A stretch of DNA of 64,000 bases from Dictyophora rubrovolvata (GCA_029959195.1 CP114121.1:2542001-2606000), one strand, 5' to 3'. Shown: positions 10,581 to 22,666, counted from the first letter of the stretch. Notes: a model not told the origin generated them from the sequence alone. Translations and numbers: made by a program.

Positions 10581-11117
10581 ATGATGGCCGATAATTTTCC
10601 TGTGATGTCACCCGCCATTATCAAACCTATCACAAACATTCCTGCGCAAACCTCTCCTGAGCGCAAACGACAAGTAATATACGAAGCCGCAATAGAGGAG
10701 GTATCTACACGAATCACCACCTTTTTCGCCTGCCTAGACTTCGATCAATTCTATGCAATCTTTCCGATCAATTCCCCCAAATTTCGCTTCGTCCAAACAT
10801 TTAACCCCGAGCAGTTCATAGCTATGATGGTGCAAGCGTTCCGAACCCCAAAAGCTGAGGCTAGCAAAGAAGAAGTGGAAGGGATTATCGGTGCCAAACT
10901 GAGGTTGGAGAAAAGGCTTCGATTTCTGGAGTATATGTTCGGTTTATTTGAGGCGGCTGGATTGGATGATGGCGGCATTGTGTTATCTTTGACCTGGCTG
11001 GTCAAGATAAACCAAGAATCGTGTTCAGAGCTCCACGCGAGGCACACCCTCAACAACTTGCGTCCTAACATCCAGACCTCCCCAAACCATGCTATTGGTC
11101 CCCCGTCCACTGGGTGA
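10581..11117 (+). CDS. MADN-family protein, copy 2 (short form, 178 aa)
   Basis: This is the second copy of the unrecognised MADN family. It begins MMADNFPVMSPAIIKPITN and keeps the whole first conserved region: LDFDQFYAIFPINSP, FNPEQFIAMMVQAF, PKAEASKEEVEGIIGAKL, LEKRLRFLEYMFGLFEAAG, LDDGGIVLSLTWLVK and HTLNNL. It then ends after about 20 unrelated residues (NHAIGPPSTG). The basic RRPGGK block of the other copies is absent, and homology stops near 11100. It could be a functional short form or a 3'-truncated copy. The promoter is well conserved. Confidence 0.65.
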   Translation: MMADNFPVMSPAIIKPITNIPAQTSPERKRQVIYEAAIEEVSTRITTFFACLDFDQFYAIFPINSPKFRFVQTFNPEQFIAMMVQAFRTPKAEASKEEVEGIIGAKLRLEKRLRFLEYMFGLFEAAGLDDGGIVLSLTWLVKINQESCSELHARHTLNNLRPNIQTSPNHAIGPPSTG

Positions 11118-11318
11118 TAAATCATCTAACAATTAGAATTACTATATAAGAATATCAAACCATTATCTCTTGATTCTTCAAACAGTAAATGGTTCAATGA
11201 GATTGCGTGACATATACAAAATGTTCAATCAGACTATTAGCTTTTCCTTGAGCTTGTGATATTCTCCCGAACTCCTCTATAATACGGCGCATATTCTTAA
11301 GGAGACAAGTACTAGTAA

Positions 11319-13007
11319 CTAGTAAGCACTACCCTGTGACGGCAAACCATTCGGGAAATATTGTTTGAAAAGATCGGGATAGTGTCGCTCTCCGACGTCA
11401 GGATGAGATCTAATTAGGTAGGAATATAGATCATTAGCTCTGACGATTTTAAGCGTACTATGCGCACGTACTTTATGCGCCCAATCAAATTGACTTGACC
11501 TGACGGTTCGCCACGATCATATTCCGAGAAGTTCACCGCTATGAAGAGAATTAAGGTGTAAATACCTTTGTTAAATCAGAAAAGTGAAGTAGGCTTACAA
11601 TCGCTAGCAGCTACATTTCCTCGCGCGCGAGCAAGTTCCATGACTTCTTCGGGCACTTTAAAAATAATTATATCAGATCATCGCACAACGAAGAGAAAAA
11701 AATGCGATCGACTTACAGTCAAGAATCTCTTCGCCTACACGAACATTCTGACTAATATTCTGAAAGAGAGGAACAGAATATCGGGGCCCAGAAACCGAAG
11801 CTGAATCATCATCTGAAGGTGACACGACACGATGAGAAGTGGCTTTCGCAACCCCACGCGTTGCTGTTTCCAAAGCTGTCGATAAAGTAAGCTTATAAAT
11901 GAGAAAATTTAGACTACGATCTGTTATATATAATACCTTTTCCAATGTTCACAACAAATGTTCCGGGGATTGGACTGGCAGGAATCCACTCTCCCCGAAT
12001 ATTTTGGACTTGGAGACCTTCGTGCGGGGATGCTTGAAGCAGCTTTTCAATTAAAAGGTAACAATGTGAGTACGATATACTTTATAAATGATTAGAGGAG
12101 TGAAAAGCATACGAATGTAAGAAATCCTGCGTCGTAATGAGGTCCGACTCCCTGTTTGCTCCCTCCGTCTTTAATTGGAGGGTATTTTACCAGCTAAAAA
12201 CAGTCAATTATCTTCAACCGATCATTTTAATGTGAAAAACAAATAACCAACTTTACATCGCTGTTGAATGTCCTTCACACTCGGAGCGTTATCGTAAAAT
12301 TTGTCAAGTGCATTGGACGGAAGACCAAGGGCCTCCGCAATCAACGAAGCAAATTTGAAGCTCAGCTCTCCAACTTGAGTTATGTATGTTTCGACAGTTT
12401 GACGGAAACCGGGAAGTAGATCTTCATCGGGCCACTAAAAACATTTAAGATTTCACAAAAAAGGAAAGGTGTTAATAAGCAGACAACGCTACTCATACCT
12501 GAGCAGCGCCCCACAATCTCAAATACTCCGGTTTACCTGGAGCCCATATCGAAACATATGGACTGGCAAAATCAAACTGTTCCCTCAAATCAGTAGCTCC
12601 TTTGGTGAATTCAGCTCCAAATCGGGTATAGCCCAAAAAGCAAGGACTATTTCGCATTGAAATCTTGTCTTTCTCTTCTTGGGGTAAAGCAAACAGGCGC
12701 GGTATATATGAAATCAGGTCATCAACTACGTTCTGGGAGACGGGTGAATTGGCGAGGTAGAGAAAGCTGCCACATTTGGGTTGAAGTCATGCCAGTCAGG
12801 TGATAGCTTGACGTTGTCAAGAAGTTTAAATTATACCCAACATATATGAGAGCATGCCTAAGTTGAGCGAGAAATTTGGGTTTATCTACAAATCGAGTTT
12901 GAGCCGTGGCCGGTGACTTCAAGCAGATCTATAAGACAACTCTCACCTGTATTTATCAACTCATAATCCAAAAGGGGAACACTTGTAAAGTCATTAAAAA
13001 CTGGCAT
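11319..13007 (-). CDS. 2OG-Fe(II) oxygenase (isopenicillin N synthase-like)
   Basis: Non-heme iron, 2-oxoglutarate-dependent oxygenase of the IPNS/ACC-oxidase type. Exons on the minus strand are 12928-12837, 12766-12499, 12434-12252, 12193-12113, 12042-11937, 11875-11717, 11655-11599, 11538-11472 and 11409-11319. All phases agree. Landmarks in order: FLAQLRHALIYVGFLYLANS (N-terminal DIOX_N region), SMRNSPCFLGYTRFGAEFTK, GVGPHYDAGFLTFLLQASPH (iron ligands His and Asp in HYD), SPIPGTFVVNIGK, ATSHRVVSP (second iron His) and PRYSVPLFQN (RxS motif for 2-oxoglutarate). The catalytic set is complete. The first exon is uncertain: ATG 13007 fits if a 52-bp intron with a weak GTTCCC donor is removed (12980-12929). 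The substrate cannot be told; the family acts on small molecules in secondary metabolism and detoxification. Confidence 0.86.
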
Positions 13008-14130
13008 GTTTCGCTATGGATCGGTTTCGACAGAGAACGAAGGGAATGTAGAGTGAAGAACAAGCCCAGAATGACACCATTCTCACCTAATCCCAGGCCA
13101 TGCGATTGCGCATGTGTCATCATCCGAAGAAGATAACGTCACGCGGTCACGTCAAGTTTAGATTCCGAGGTTGGCGCTTATTCTTTCATAGGCGTTTTTG
13201 TGTCTCTTCTCCAATGAATGTTGATTTCGATGCCCTCTATTGACGGCACGGATATTTGCATTGTAGAACTAAACTAGGATTTATTGGATATTCTTAGCCG
13301 CATTCATTGTCCCGACTCGGAGAAACATAACTCATCGTTTCTTTTCAACATTGAATCAAAGCCTGTCTTTTCATTCCAAAAAGCCAAATAGACAAAAGTT
13401 AAAACTACCCAAATACCTCTATGGCCTAACATCGGCATCGGTAAGTGGCTGATGTGAGGTAACAAAAAATCATCGTTTGTCAGACTTTTTACCACACCCT
13501 GTCTGGATTATATTTCGCTTCGGTGGAGTCTTCCGATCATGATGTACAATGACAGATGTACTGAACACCAGCTACTGGATGACAACTAAAAAGCATAGAA
13601 AGAGAGACGGTGACGTCATAGGAGATAGAAAAACGTTCAGAAGCCCCAATACTCCTCCTTGTGATCAAGCCTTTGCGTAGCATTGACGATCGACCTGGCA
13701 CTGCGATCTTAGCCGATCTAGGGAGACAAGTTGTGTTCAACACCAATAAAGGAAGATAAAGAAAAGGTTCTTCATGAATTGAGTTTCCAGCGGTTCAGAG
13801 GAAACAATGTAGCTCGGCTTGGAAATAACCAGATTAGTCTCAGATGTAGATAAAAAAATGAGTTAGTGTATTTACAGCTTCCTAAGGCAAAATCGAATAC
13901 AACTTGAACCACTCGAGGCGGCACGTTAGCATAGCAACAACGGTTTTTAAAAAGGTCCAAATCGATAAATAAAAGCGCTATGGGATGTCACTAGGGTGAA
14001 TGGCAATTAAGAACATGTGTCAGCGAGCATACGAACCATGTCATATGAGGCACAACCCGTAAGTATCTAGCCTTTCTAGTTAACAATTACCAAGCTATCA
14101 TACGCCCGAGACCTCATCATCTGTCAGTGC
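13008..14130. other. Intergenic region
   Basis: Several frames of 60-76 codons lack motifs, conserved starts or splice support. I see no RNA gene or repeat of note. Confidence 0.5.
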
Positions 14131-14289
14131 GTCGTGTCAGAAATGCGCGCCCACTGTTGGGATGGAAGAGGGGAAGTTACGGGCTATGCTAATCAGAAGT
14201 CGCAGGTCGATTTAGAGCAAACAAAGCTGTCGAAAGAGATAGGCGAGTTTGAACGGAATTCGCCGTGGGATAAACTGAGATTCATTTTA

Positions 14290-14541
14290 AGTTCATTACC
14301 CGGACGTAAATGTGGCCCCCCGCATCATTATTTCAGCCTGGAAAGCGTAACATGGGCTAGGAAGCTCTTCTTCATCACTGGGAGATAGTATTGTGGTGTC
14401 CTACATACAGTTATCAAAATGATGAAACGACGTAGAGATACTTACCCCAACACAGTCACCGCGAAACTGAAATAATTTTCTACTAGTTCCAAAAAGCCTT
14501 CTTAGAAAAGGGTCTTTTGTTAGGGAGGTTTAGGAAGACAT
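14290..14541 (-). pseudogene. Decayed copy of the 25803 small gene
   Basis: The reverse complement aligns with the gene at 25803-26050 over both exons and the intron. The start ATGTCTTCC, the NKDP region, the GTAAGT donor and the ggacaccac-agtgaagaagaagagct exon-2 start are all recognisable. A 12-base deletion after codon 3 creates a TAA as codon 4, so this copy should make no protein. Similarity continues downstream to about 14130 and upstream to about 15300, interrupted by an inserted element at 14625-14957. Confidence 0.65.
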
Positions 14542-14624
14542 AATTATGCAATAAACTGTGAATGTAGAATGCTCGCGAGGAAGAAGATTTATGTATGTAC
14601 CCGTTGCAGTGTTGCTTGTAACAT

Positions 14625-14957
14625 CCTGTCTCGTCTTGCTCTCTTTCCGAAAATGGCAGCTGTGGTAGGTTGGGGGAAGAACAGAGCTCGGTACGCAGAA
14701 CAGACGACCGCTGGGTGGGCGGGCCTTCTGTCCTACGGTTCAGATGCCAAATCCGGAGGATGTGTTCGAAGTATTACGGTGTATTAGCTTTGTTGTAATT
14801 TACTTTAACCAACTTATGTTCTGGGATGGGAAGGGAGGGAAAGCAAAAGATGGATGATAACTAATGTGAGTGAATGTGAAAACTATCTAGTGAGATGATG
14901 ATGGTGTGTGAAAGAGCCGCGAAGGATGTTGGTGCCGCCCCGGCACCTTCCTACTGG
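14625..14957 (+). mobile_element. Hairpin-ended dispersed element, copy 1
   Basis: This block is absent from the paralogous segment at 25.7 kb, which marks it as an insertion. It matches the reverse complement of 15490-15838. It starts cctgtctcgtcttgctctc and ends with the 17-nt hairpin ggtgccgccccggcacc (14931-14947) plus a few bases. It contains no ORF. A tRNA B-box-like stretch (ggttcagatgcc, 14738) is present. A terminal hairpin close to the 3' end and a tc 5' end recall non-autonomous Helitrons. SINE or MITE origin is also possible. No clear target-site duplication is visible. Confidence 0.55.
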
Positions 14958-15489
14958 TCCGCGTCCTTGAAATGTTGGACTGGCGTGCGTCTCAAGATTA
15001 GACTTGTTCATCCCAATACGGGGACCGGGTCTTTTCAAGGATGGCGTGGCTATGACAGTACTCATTCTATTGTCTGAGCACTTCCTGTTATCTTGAATAG
15101 ACTAGGCACGCTGAGTAAGGCCAAGACAAGACCGGGCGAGGTGATACATGATCTCGGGAAAAGTGCGACCAATTTGACATCAACATTGGGTCAAAACTCG
15201 GAATAGTGGCGCTATCATATCTCAAAGGTTCCAATGACATTAAGAGCCCAAACAAAGGCAACGTCATAAGCCCGTTCTGAGGCATCGAAACGACCCGCGA
15301 GACATGCATGTATGAACGTCACTTCATCTGAGACATCCAGGTTTGAATACAAGGGTATTTCCTAGCACCACGGAAGAGTGCGGCTCTCTTTGGGACGTTT
15401 CGTCGTTTGCACGCTATTGTTGGAAGTGATGGAAATTGTTTCAGAGAAAAGTTAAAACTAATTGCGAGAAGCTCCAATTAAAGAAGAAG

Positions 15490-15838
15490 AATAGATCAGG
15501 TGCCGGCCCGGCACCAACTTCCTGTCAAGCACCTGCTCTTCGCTCTCACCTTCAATCTCTCCTTTCTCTCCCACCATCCCGTCCCAAATCCTTATTAATT
15601 ATTCCTTCCTGCCTTTCTCACATTATAAGACAGTAGCACTTGTTAATTTCCATTCTCTCATACGGTAGCGCAATAACACTCGTTAGTAATAAAGTTTGCG
15701 TCTCTCCCTGAAAGGTGGCGTCCGAATCCGCCGAGCAGGAGCCCACCCACCCGGCGGCCTTCCTGTCCGCGTTCTGAGCACAGCTCAACCCCCCAAACCT
15801 ACCGCGGACTCCATCTCGGGGAGCGAGACGAGACAGGA
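15490..15838 (-). mobile_element. Hairpin-ended dispersed element, copy 2
   Basis: This is the inverse orientation of the copy at 14625-14957. The hairpin ggtgccggcccggcacc lies at 15499-15515. The opposite end reads gagcgagacgagacagg (about 15821-15837). The shared interior includes the cccacc-cggcggcc and gaatccg-cgagcagg regions. No coding capacity is seen. Confidence 0.55.
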
Positions 15839-16737
15839 GTGTGCAGAAATAGGTAGATGAGTACTTGAGTCGAAAGTTTCTTGAGTCGAAAGTTTATTGA
15901 GAAGTTCCGTCAAATTCCAATGTAATATCCAAGACGACCGCATGGACAACGACAATGATCACATGTGCTAAGTTGTCGTTGTCTAGTTGCTGTGTTAGCA
16001 GACTGGTAGATGTAATATTACGCTGTCAATGGCAATATAAACATATTAATAAACCACTGGAAAAACGTACCACACGAATATTCAAGATATGAGCCAAACT
16101 GGTGGGCGCGGGGGAAGAAGAAATCAATCTCCGCTAACATGCGGGAGCACCGCGTGACCGTGACATAGCGGAGATTCTATCGCAACTTGTGGATTGCCCT
16201 GCACCGGGCTCGTCAGTCCGCTTAGCCGAACCGTACAACTTTACTGGACTCCCATCGACTGTTCACCGCGGAGATTCTATCGCATGTTATCACTTCTCCA
16301 TTCTAATCCAAGAACGAAACAAAAATACGACACTGTTGGATCACGAAGCCTCTTCGGACGAGCTGCCACCGGAACTGTCGCCCCAAATTGGTTAGGGCGA
16401 AGGCCAAAGACAAGGGTTCGGTGCGCGGGTAAACGGGCAGAACGGGCACTTGTCGCGCTGCACGTTGGCTGCAGGTAAGCTATAAACACAAAGTGACCAA
16501 CTTTGTTTCTACTCATGCTTCAACAGCACGTTTATTTGAACGGAGTCGGATGCGGGAGATGGAGAGCTGAGCTGAAATCTCAAATCCGAAGCACGGACGG
16601 GCGCTCGCTTGCATCAGCCTGGCACTGATTAATTGACATTTCCCTCTATTATTATTTGAGCCAGTGCCCAGCATTTGATTGGATTCATGTTCTCTCAAAA
16701 ATACCCAGAAACACTTATTGGCTCTGGCCCTCGCCGA
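15839..16737. other. Intergenic region upstream of the ABC transporter
   Basis: Overlapping frames at 16189-16516 carry no recognisable domain. The phrase gcggagattctatcgca occurs twice (16166 and 16269), a short direct repeat. Nothing else is identifiable. Confidence 0.45.
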
Positions 16738-16747
16738 CAATATATAT
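16738..16747 (+). promoter_or_regulatory. TATA box of the ABC transporter
   Basis: An AT-only stretch, tatatatc, lies about 100 bp before the ATG at 16846. Confidence 0.45.
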
Positions 16748-16845
16748 CAGACCGTATATCAGTTGCTGTCAGTAAACCCCGCGCAGTTCAGCCCCTCTCA
16801 ATTTCCCTACCTTTGTCCTCGTCTGCATCCCACTATTCCTACGAA

Positions 16846-19837
16846 ATGGACATCCTTCCAAGTTCCTCTTACCCTCAAGTTTATGAGAAATCCGTCGATT
16901 CGACTGTTGCCTCAACAACACAACCAACCGCAACTACGACTAGGAGCTCAATTCTTTCTTTTCGAAACCTCAGTTATCAAGTCAAGAGTAAACAGGACCA
17001 CGTCTTGTTGGTCGATGATGTCTCTTTGGATATCAAAACTGGCGAACTGTTGGCAATAATGGTAAACGTATTTTGTCGTTATCGTACGGTGGTGCTGACT
17101 ACTTCATCAGGGTCCGTCAGGCGCAGGTACGCGTTTCCGTCCACGCACTGTCGTAACCAACTGACGTAAAATATGGTATGGTAGGCAAAAGCACTCTCCT
17201 CGATCTCATGTCTTTCCGCAAGCAACCAATGTCTGGTGCTTCCGTAAGCGAATCTACAACCCTCAGCCCTTTCCTGAGCATCCTACATCTATCATCTTCA
17301 TAGGTTTTTTACAATGGCAAAATCATCGACAGGGAGGATATGCAAGAGCTATCCATATTTGTAGAACAAGAAGATGCACTGATTGGCGTTTTGACCGTCA
17401 GAGAATCAGTCCGACTCTCTTTGGAGCTCCAGTACGCCGCCCTTATAACACATCTCTGGCCGAATCTTTGAAATTTACTGTCGCTTTTTTTTTTACAAAT
17501 CAGTAACCCAAATTTACCAAGAAAGGAAGTCAACGCTCGTGTTCAGCGTGTCTTGTCCGTTATGGGTCTACTCTCTTGTGCGGAACAGCGCATTGGCACT
17601 GCAATTTCACGCGGCATATCGGGCGGTAAATTTCTTCCCCTTGACCCTGATTTTCAGTGCGACTTACGTGTGATTTCTCTAAGGTCAAAAACGACGTGTT
17701 ACAGCTGCTTGTGCTATGGTTACCTATCCGTAAGAGTTTGCAAATTCCGCTCTATGCCTTTCGGATCTTTTTATTCTAAAATTTGAAATTTCATTAGTAA
17801 AATCTTTTTCTTGGACGAAGTCACCTCTGGCGTATGTGTTTTCGAGCTCCCCTTTCCTTGATTGGGACTAACTCCATTGGGTCGCTCGTACAGTTGGATA
17901 GTGCGACTGCCCGAGAAGTGATGACAGCCATTCGCAATCTAGCATTAGCTGAAGGAATGATTGTCTTGGTCACCATCCATCAACCATCATACGATGTCAT
18001 ATCCCAATTCACGGATGTCTTACTATTGGCAAAAGGAAAAACTTGCTTTTACGGAAAAGTAACCGAAATGGAAGGCTTTTTTGAAAAGTGGGGCCATCCA
18101 GTCACCAAATTCGTATGTCGTATAAAAAATGACAATTCAAAAAGACGACGGTTTTTTAAACTATTTTTTTTTTTCCTTTCAGGTTTCACCCACCGAACAT
18201 GCCATGAATTTTTTAAATGAAGATTTCTCAGTATCCAGAACAGGATTAGAATCAAAACCTCGAGGAGATTCGATGAGAGAATTTTTCCTAAGCCACAACC
18301 CGAGACAACTCAGTCCCGAAATATTCGAAATTGCGGCCGTACAGCACAAGGAACGGTTTCATGCCCCGCAAACATTGGACATCGCGCTGAAAAGAACTCT
18401 TGTATTATCGGAGAGAAGCGCGATTAATTATTCCAGAAACCTATTGGCTTATGGTGTTCGGGCGGGAATGTATGCAGGTGAGTGATGATGCACTTCTTCC
18501 TCTTCTTGCATTGGTTCTTTAAGGCTGACTTTGGTTTGACGGTAGGAATGGGTTTAATGGTTGCGTGAGTAAACGAAAAACCAATTGCCGGTCTGACATT
18601 TGAAATTAATTGTAACGCCATAACATACTATAGGACGATCTGGATTAGGTTGGGCCCGAGTGACGCGAGAATCAACGATCGATTGTCGGTTTATTTCTAT
18701 TCCGTCGCATTTTTATCTTTTGTAAGTAAACATATTTCTATCTCGGTTTCGAATTAATAATAATAATTCAATCCTCCATGAATTAGATGTCCGTTGCGGG
18801 TATTCCTAGCTGTAATGATCTATGATTAATTCTCTGGGCGAGAATTCGTTGAATACTGACCATAAGCTCTGTTTTTTTTTTTCCCTTTTCTAGTCCTCGA
18901 AGAACGTGCAGTGTTCTATCGCGAGAAGAAAAATGGATTGTGCACCACTTTACCCTTCGTCTTATCAAACACGATTGTCAGCCTTCCGTTCCTTTTCCTG
19001 TGTACAACGCTCTTCATGCTTATATCTTATTGGGGGGTAGTAAGTTGTCACACATTTTCACACTGGATGCTCTTTTAACAGGTACACTAGGGCTTACATC
19101 CCGGCGCTGCTGCATTCTTCAGGTTTTTCGCATTCCTCTATCTGTCAATTATCGCAGCCGAAGGTCAAGTTGTCCTTGTATCATCTATTTTCCCCGTTTT
19201 TGTTGCTGCGTTAGCTATTTCTGCTTTGTACGTGATTCTACTTTCACATAATACAACGAAATACTAACTGACCTCTATCGTATATAGCGTAAATGGCTTC
19301 TTGATGAGTGTTGGAGGGTTCTTGTAAGTGGCTGGCTACCCCGAGTTTCCGCACTTCGGAACTTCTATAACCTGACCTTGTTCTCTAGAGTCCGATCTAG
19401 ATCGCTTCCACGGTTCTGGTTCTTTTCTTTCCATTACATGGACTACCAAAAATATGCATTTGAATTAGTCACACACGTAAGTTCTTCCATTCAACTTCCA
19501 AACCTTGTGATACCAACAACCCAAAAATTACTACTACGCAGTCCGACTTGGCCGGTCTCACATTCACGTGCAGTGACGTCGTTAATGGCACCTGCTTTTG
19601 TGCATATCCCACATCCACTCCACAAGATTGCACTGTCTCTGGAACAGACGTCTTAAACTACCTCGAGATCGACACGATTTCATATGCCAAGTGGACGGGG
19701 ATTCTCATTTCAATAACTGTTATTTACCGTATCATGTGGGTTCAGAATTCTTTTCCAAAATATGAAAGAAAAATCATGTGCTAATTATTTTGAAAATGGA
19801 TAGGTTATACTTCATTTTGCGGCTTTCGTCTCGATGA
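16846..19837 (+). CDS. ABCG (WHITE-type) half-transporter
   Basis: ATP-binding half-transporter with the ABCG domain order, nucleotide-binding domain first and membrane domain second, about 640 residues. Spliced landmarks: MDILPSSSYPQVYEKSVDS start; GPSGA|GKSTLLDLMSFRKQ (Walker A split by an intron); EDALIGVLTVRES (Q-loop region); ISRGISGG|QKRRVT (ABC signature); KIFFLDEVTSG|LDSAT (Walker B and D-loop); VLVTIHQPS (H-loop). The membrane half includes VFYREKKNGLCTTLPF, typical of ABCG, then several hydrophobic helices and a Cys-rich extracellular loop (TCSDVVNGTCFCAY). More than a dozen short introns. The final exon reads LYFILRLSSR before the stop at 19835. ABCG half-transporters dimerise and export lipids, sterols or xenobiotics; the substrate is not predictable here. 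No frame break is evident in the parts checked. Confidence 0.85.
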
Positions 19838-21146
19838 TGATGGGGTTACTATGCTGGCTGATTCATTTTTCGACGTCGGCGCATGTATGACATGGACGTT
19901 GGACTTTTTTATTTCTTGAGCTTTTCTCGAGCGTCCAATGAATTAGTATCTTCAATATTAGTTCGTTTAGTTAGTTATTACTAGTCTAGGGTACCCGTGC
20001 ATAATATTGTCCGCGTACCCCATACCTGTCTCGGTGTCAGAGGTTGAACCCGTGTTCGCCATACACGATCTTGAAAGGCCAGGACCAAATTCAATACTAA
20101 ACCTGGATTATTATTATAATCTCTGTGGTTTGGACACCATTGTTTCGGACGCTTAAATTTAAAGTGCATGCTCACACCCTATTAGACAACCGTTCCACTG
20201 GACCACTGACTCGGAGGCGAAACAGAACCTATACCTTCAGACAATAACTCCTGAAATGCAAACCTCGTCAAACCTCGTTATGGTCCTTATTCTGATATTT
20301 TCTCTACAAGAAATTAATAAACACCGAACGAGAAGGATCATTTTGATATGCAATATTTCCGGATCCGCGGTTTGTAGAGGCGGTCACCTTAGTAAAACTA
20401 TTCAATATAACCAAAACCACTACGAACGTAATACTGTCCATTGCAAAATTCACGACATTGTTCATTTCCATCAAGAAGACGTCATTCTATTCATCTGGAT
20501 CATCTTTGTTATTCAGGAGAATCAAATTATGGAGCTCGAATAGTCCGCGGAAAACCTTGTACATAAATTCGGGAGGTGTTCATCAAAGAAGAGAACGCAT
20601 ATATCCAAACCTCACACAGTCAAGACTACTCAAAACCAACTCGTTGAATTCAGGGTCCAGCAACAAAAACTAGGTCCGCACGAATAAACGTTTCTCTCCG
20701 TGCTTGTCATTTACATATGCACCGCTTCAATTGTAGACGAGAACAGCCGGATGAAAAATATAAATAAGCACACCCTTAATTTACACACCAGGGTACCAGT
20801 TTATCAGCTGGAACGGTGTTGCGCATGTCATTTCACTGGGCGATATTGTGATCAGCTAAGAAAGTCAATTAAGGAGGAATAATGGGACGGATCGATCTGA
20901 CCCGTCGCCTGTCCGTTTGTTGTATTGAGCGAATGTTGGAACCACGGCATTTGGGTCATTGTCACGTACGAAACCTTTTGCAGGCCCAAGTTGACCGGGA
21001 GATCACTAGTCGACGTTGAGTTGTATATTTTCAAACTACATTACAAAGAAAATTATTAGCTATAGGTTTTGAACTCTAAATACAAAATATGACATGGCGC
21101 CAGTTTGTCACTATTAGGTGGAGTTAACAAGGTAGAGAAGACATAC
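19838..21146. other. Intergenic region between convergent genes
   Basis: This is the 3' flank of the ABC transporter and of the phosphodiesterase. Short frames only; no gene supported. Confidence 0.55.
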
Positions 21147-22666
21147 TCACAGCAGCTCGGGGTTTAATCCGCCAAAACTATTCTTCTGTGTATTTGACAC
21201 ACCGTTGAGAATTGCAATGGCTTCTGGAAATTTGCCGTCAGCAATCCAATCCATAAGAACAAAGTTTGCGGATCTTCCTCCATTGAGCGGAGCACATCCG
21301 TTCGAGTCAGCCAGAATTGACTTGACGCTATTTGTAGTGTTCGCAGCAGCCCTATCGGGAATCAAAATATCCAATATTTCTATGTCCAAATAATGATTGA
21401 TAAGATTCATGTGATCGGTTATGTTTAGGGGGCCATTTATCCTGTTCACGCTACATGGGAATGAGGAATTCGTGGAATCAAAAGGAGTTTCCCAGATCTT
21501 GAATAACAATGGAATTTACTGCTTTTATTTGGAGAACAAGATGAGTTCTCACGTACTATATTGAATTCAGGAAGAATATAAGGGATAACTTCCTGATTAC
21601 TTGATTCGGGGGTGTGGTAAAAATTGTGAAGAAAAAAAGTATCAAGTCTTTATTGTTTACCTTTGATGATCCATGAAAACAACAACTCTTTGTTCGCTAT
21701 CGATCATCTCACCCAGTGTGGGCCATTGAGATTGAGACATTAGGGGATTTGGTGGAATGTACACAAGATCTTTTATGCCGGAAGCATTAAATACAGGATC
21801 CCACGCGGTTTCAACAGAGGCCAGATCGGGATTGGTGAAGAGCAATGTAATGACTATTGAAATCAATTAAGAGATATAATTTAGTTTCGAAGGCCATACC
21901 TTCGTTGGGATTGCCATCGAGAAATTGCTTCACTGTCTGTAAGTATTTCAAAACAGTGCCTCCATTGAAAAGGAACTGTTCAAAAAATTTAAATATCTCA
22001 TGATTTTTATGGCAAGAATAACATACACAAGCTATATATTTATGTTGAATAAATGAAGTCAGTTGTGATTAAGATAATGGAGCACTGACATGTATGACAA
22101 AAGTGAAGTTGACCCTCGAATCTAACGATATGTCAGCAATCAGTTATGACATAACTACACCTTTATTACATGTGTGATTGAGCCTGAAGGAGGCGAATAC
22201 CAAGGTTGAGTTGCTGAATTATATTGACAGTTTGTGCTCTCGCCACTGTATAATAAGTTAACCATCATTACTGCCACTATTAGAACGTGACCTTTCTTAC
22301 ATGCCAAAGGATCAGAAGAAAAGGCAAACGAATCATGAGCTGAAAAAGACCATAAAGATCAAGACCCATCGAATTGAGGAGCGAAATACCGACCTCCTGT
22401 ATGTGTTATCTTGTTCCAAAAAGGCTCAGCTCTACCTATTCATATGAACCAAGGGTCCTACTCACATTTCCATACGAGCGATTACAAAACTCAGCATGTC
22501 CATTGCACAGACGATCTGCCCTAAATTAAGAAGCGGTGAGCGAATCTTGTTTCAACATAACGTCTTCAGCCTTGGGTCTAACTGCGAACCTTGTGCTGGT
22601 GACACCAGCTTCACAGATCTCCAAGTTCAGGAGAGCGGCAAGAAGAGCAAAGGTAAAGAGAAACAT
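21147..22666 (-). CDS. Secreted PLC-like phosphodiesterase (PI-PLC X-like)
   Basis: TIM-barrel phosphodiesterase of the fungal PLC-like family, about 325 residues over roughly ten exons. Landmarks in order: signal peptide MFLFTFALLAALLNLEICEA; CNGHAEFCNRSYGN; ITHTAHDSFAFSSDPLA (first catalytic His region); LGIRLLQAQSH; GQLHFCHT (second catalytic His region); NGGTVLKYLQTVKQFLDGNP; VITLLFTNPDLASVE; QWPTLGEMIDSEQRVVVFMD; EVIPYILPEFNI; WETPFDSTNSSFPCSVNRIN; and INHYLD. The family cleaves or binds phosphodiester lipids outside the cell. The exact substrate is unknown, and many fungal members lack tested activity. The Cys pattern and leader suggest secretion. The last codons before the stop at 21147 could instead be a GTGAGT splice donor, so the C-terminus is slightly uncertain. 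Confidence 0.82.

Larger units (their letters stand above)
9984..11232 (+). repeat. Diverged 85-bp direct repeats flanking MADN copy 2
   Basis: The left copy at about 9984-10071 and the right copy at about 11149-11232 share caaaccat, then cttc-x3-cagta, ggttc-a-tga and atatacaaaatg followed by aatcag. They lie in the same orientation on either side of MADN copy 2. The identity is imperfect, so the repeat is old. It may be unrelated dispersed sequence or the scar of the duplication. Confidence 0.5.
14130..15300 (-). repeat. Inverted segmental duplication, arm A
   Basis: Read on the minus strand, this arm matches 25330-26250 on the plus strand. Anchors include gacccaatgttgatgtcaaatt, agtccaacatttcaagg, atgttacaagcaac, the small-gene exons and a downstream block with tttatcccac and aaactcgc. 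The arm is longer than its partner mainly because of an insertion of about 330 bp. Confidence 0.7.

Noticed and set aside
14134-14388. 84-codon plus-strand frame and the 66-codon minus-strand frame at 26042-26242 that resembles it
   Set aside because: They are similar because both lie in the inverted segmental duplication, antisense to or downstream of the small gene. The similarity is not in-frame conservation.
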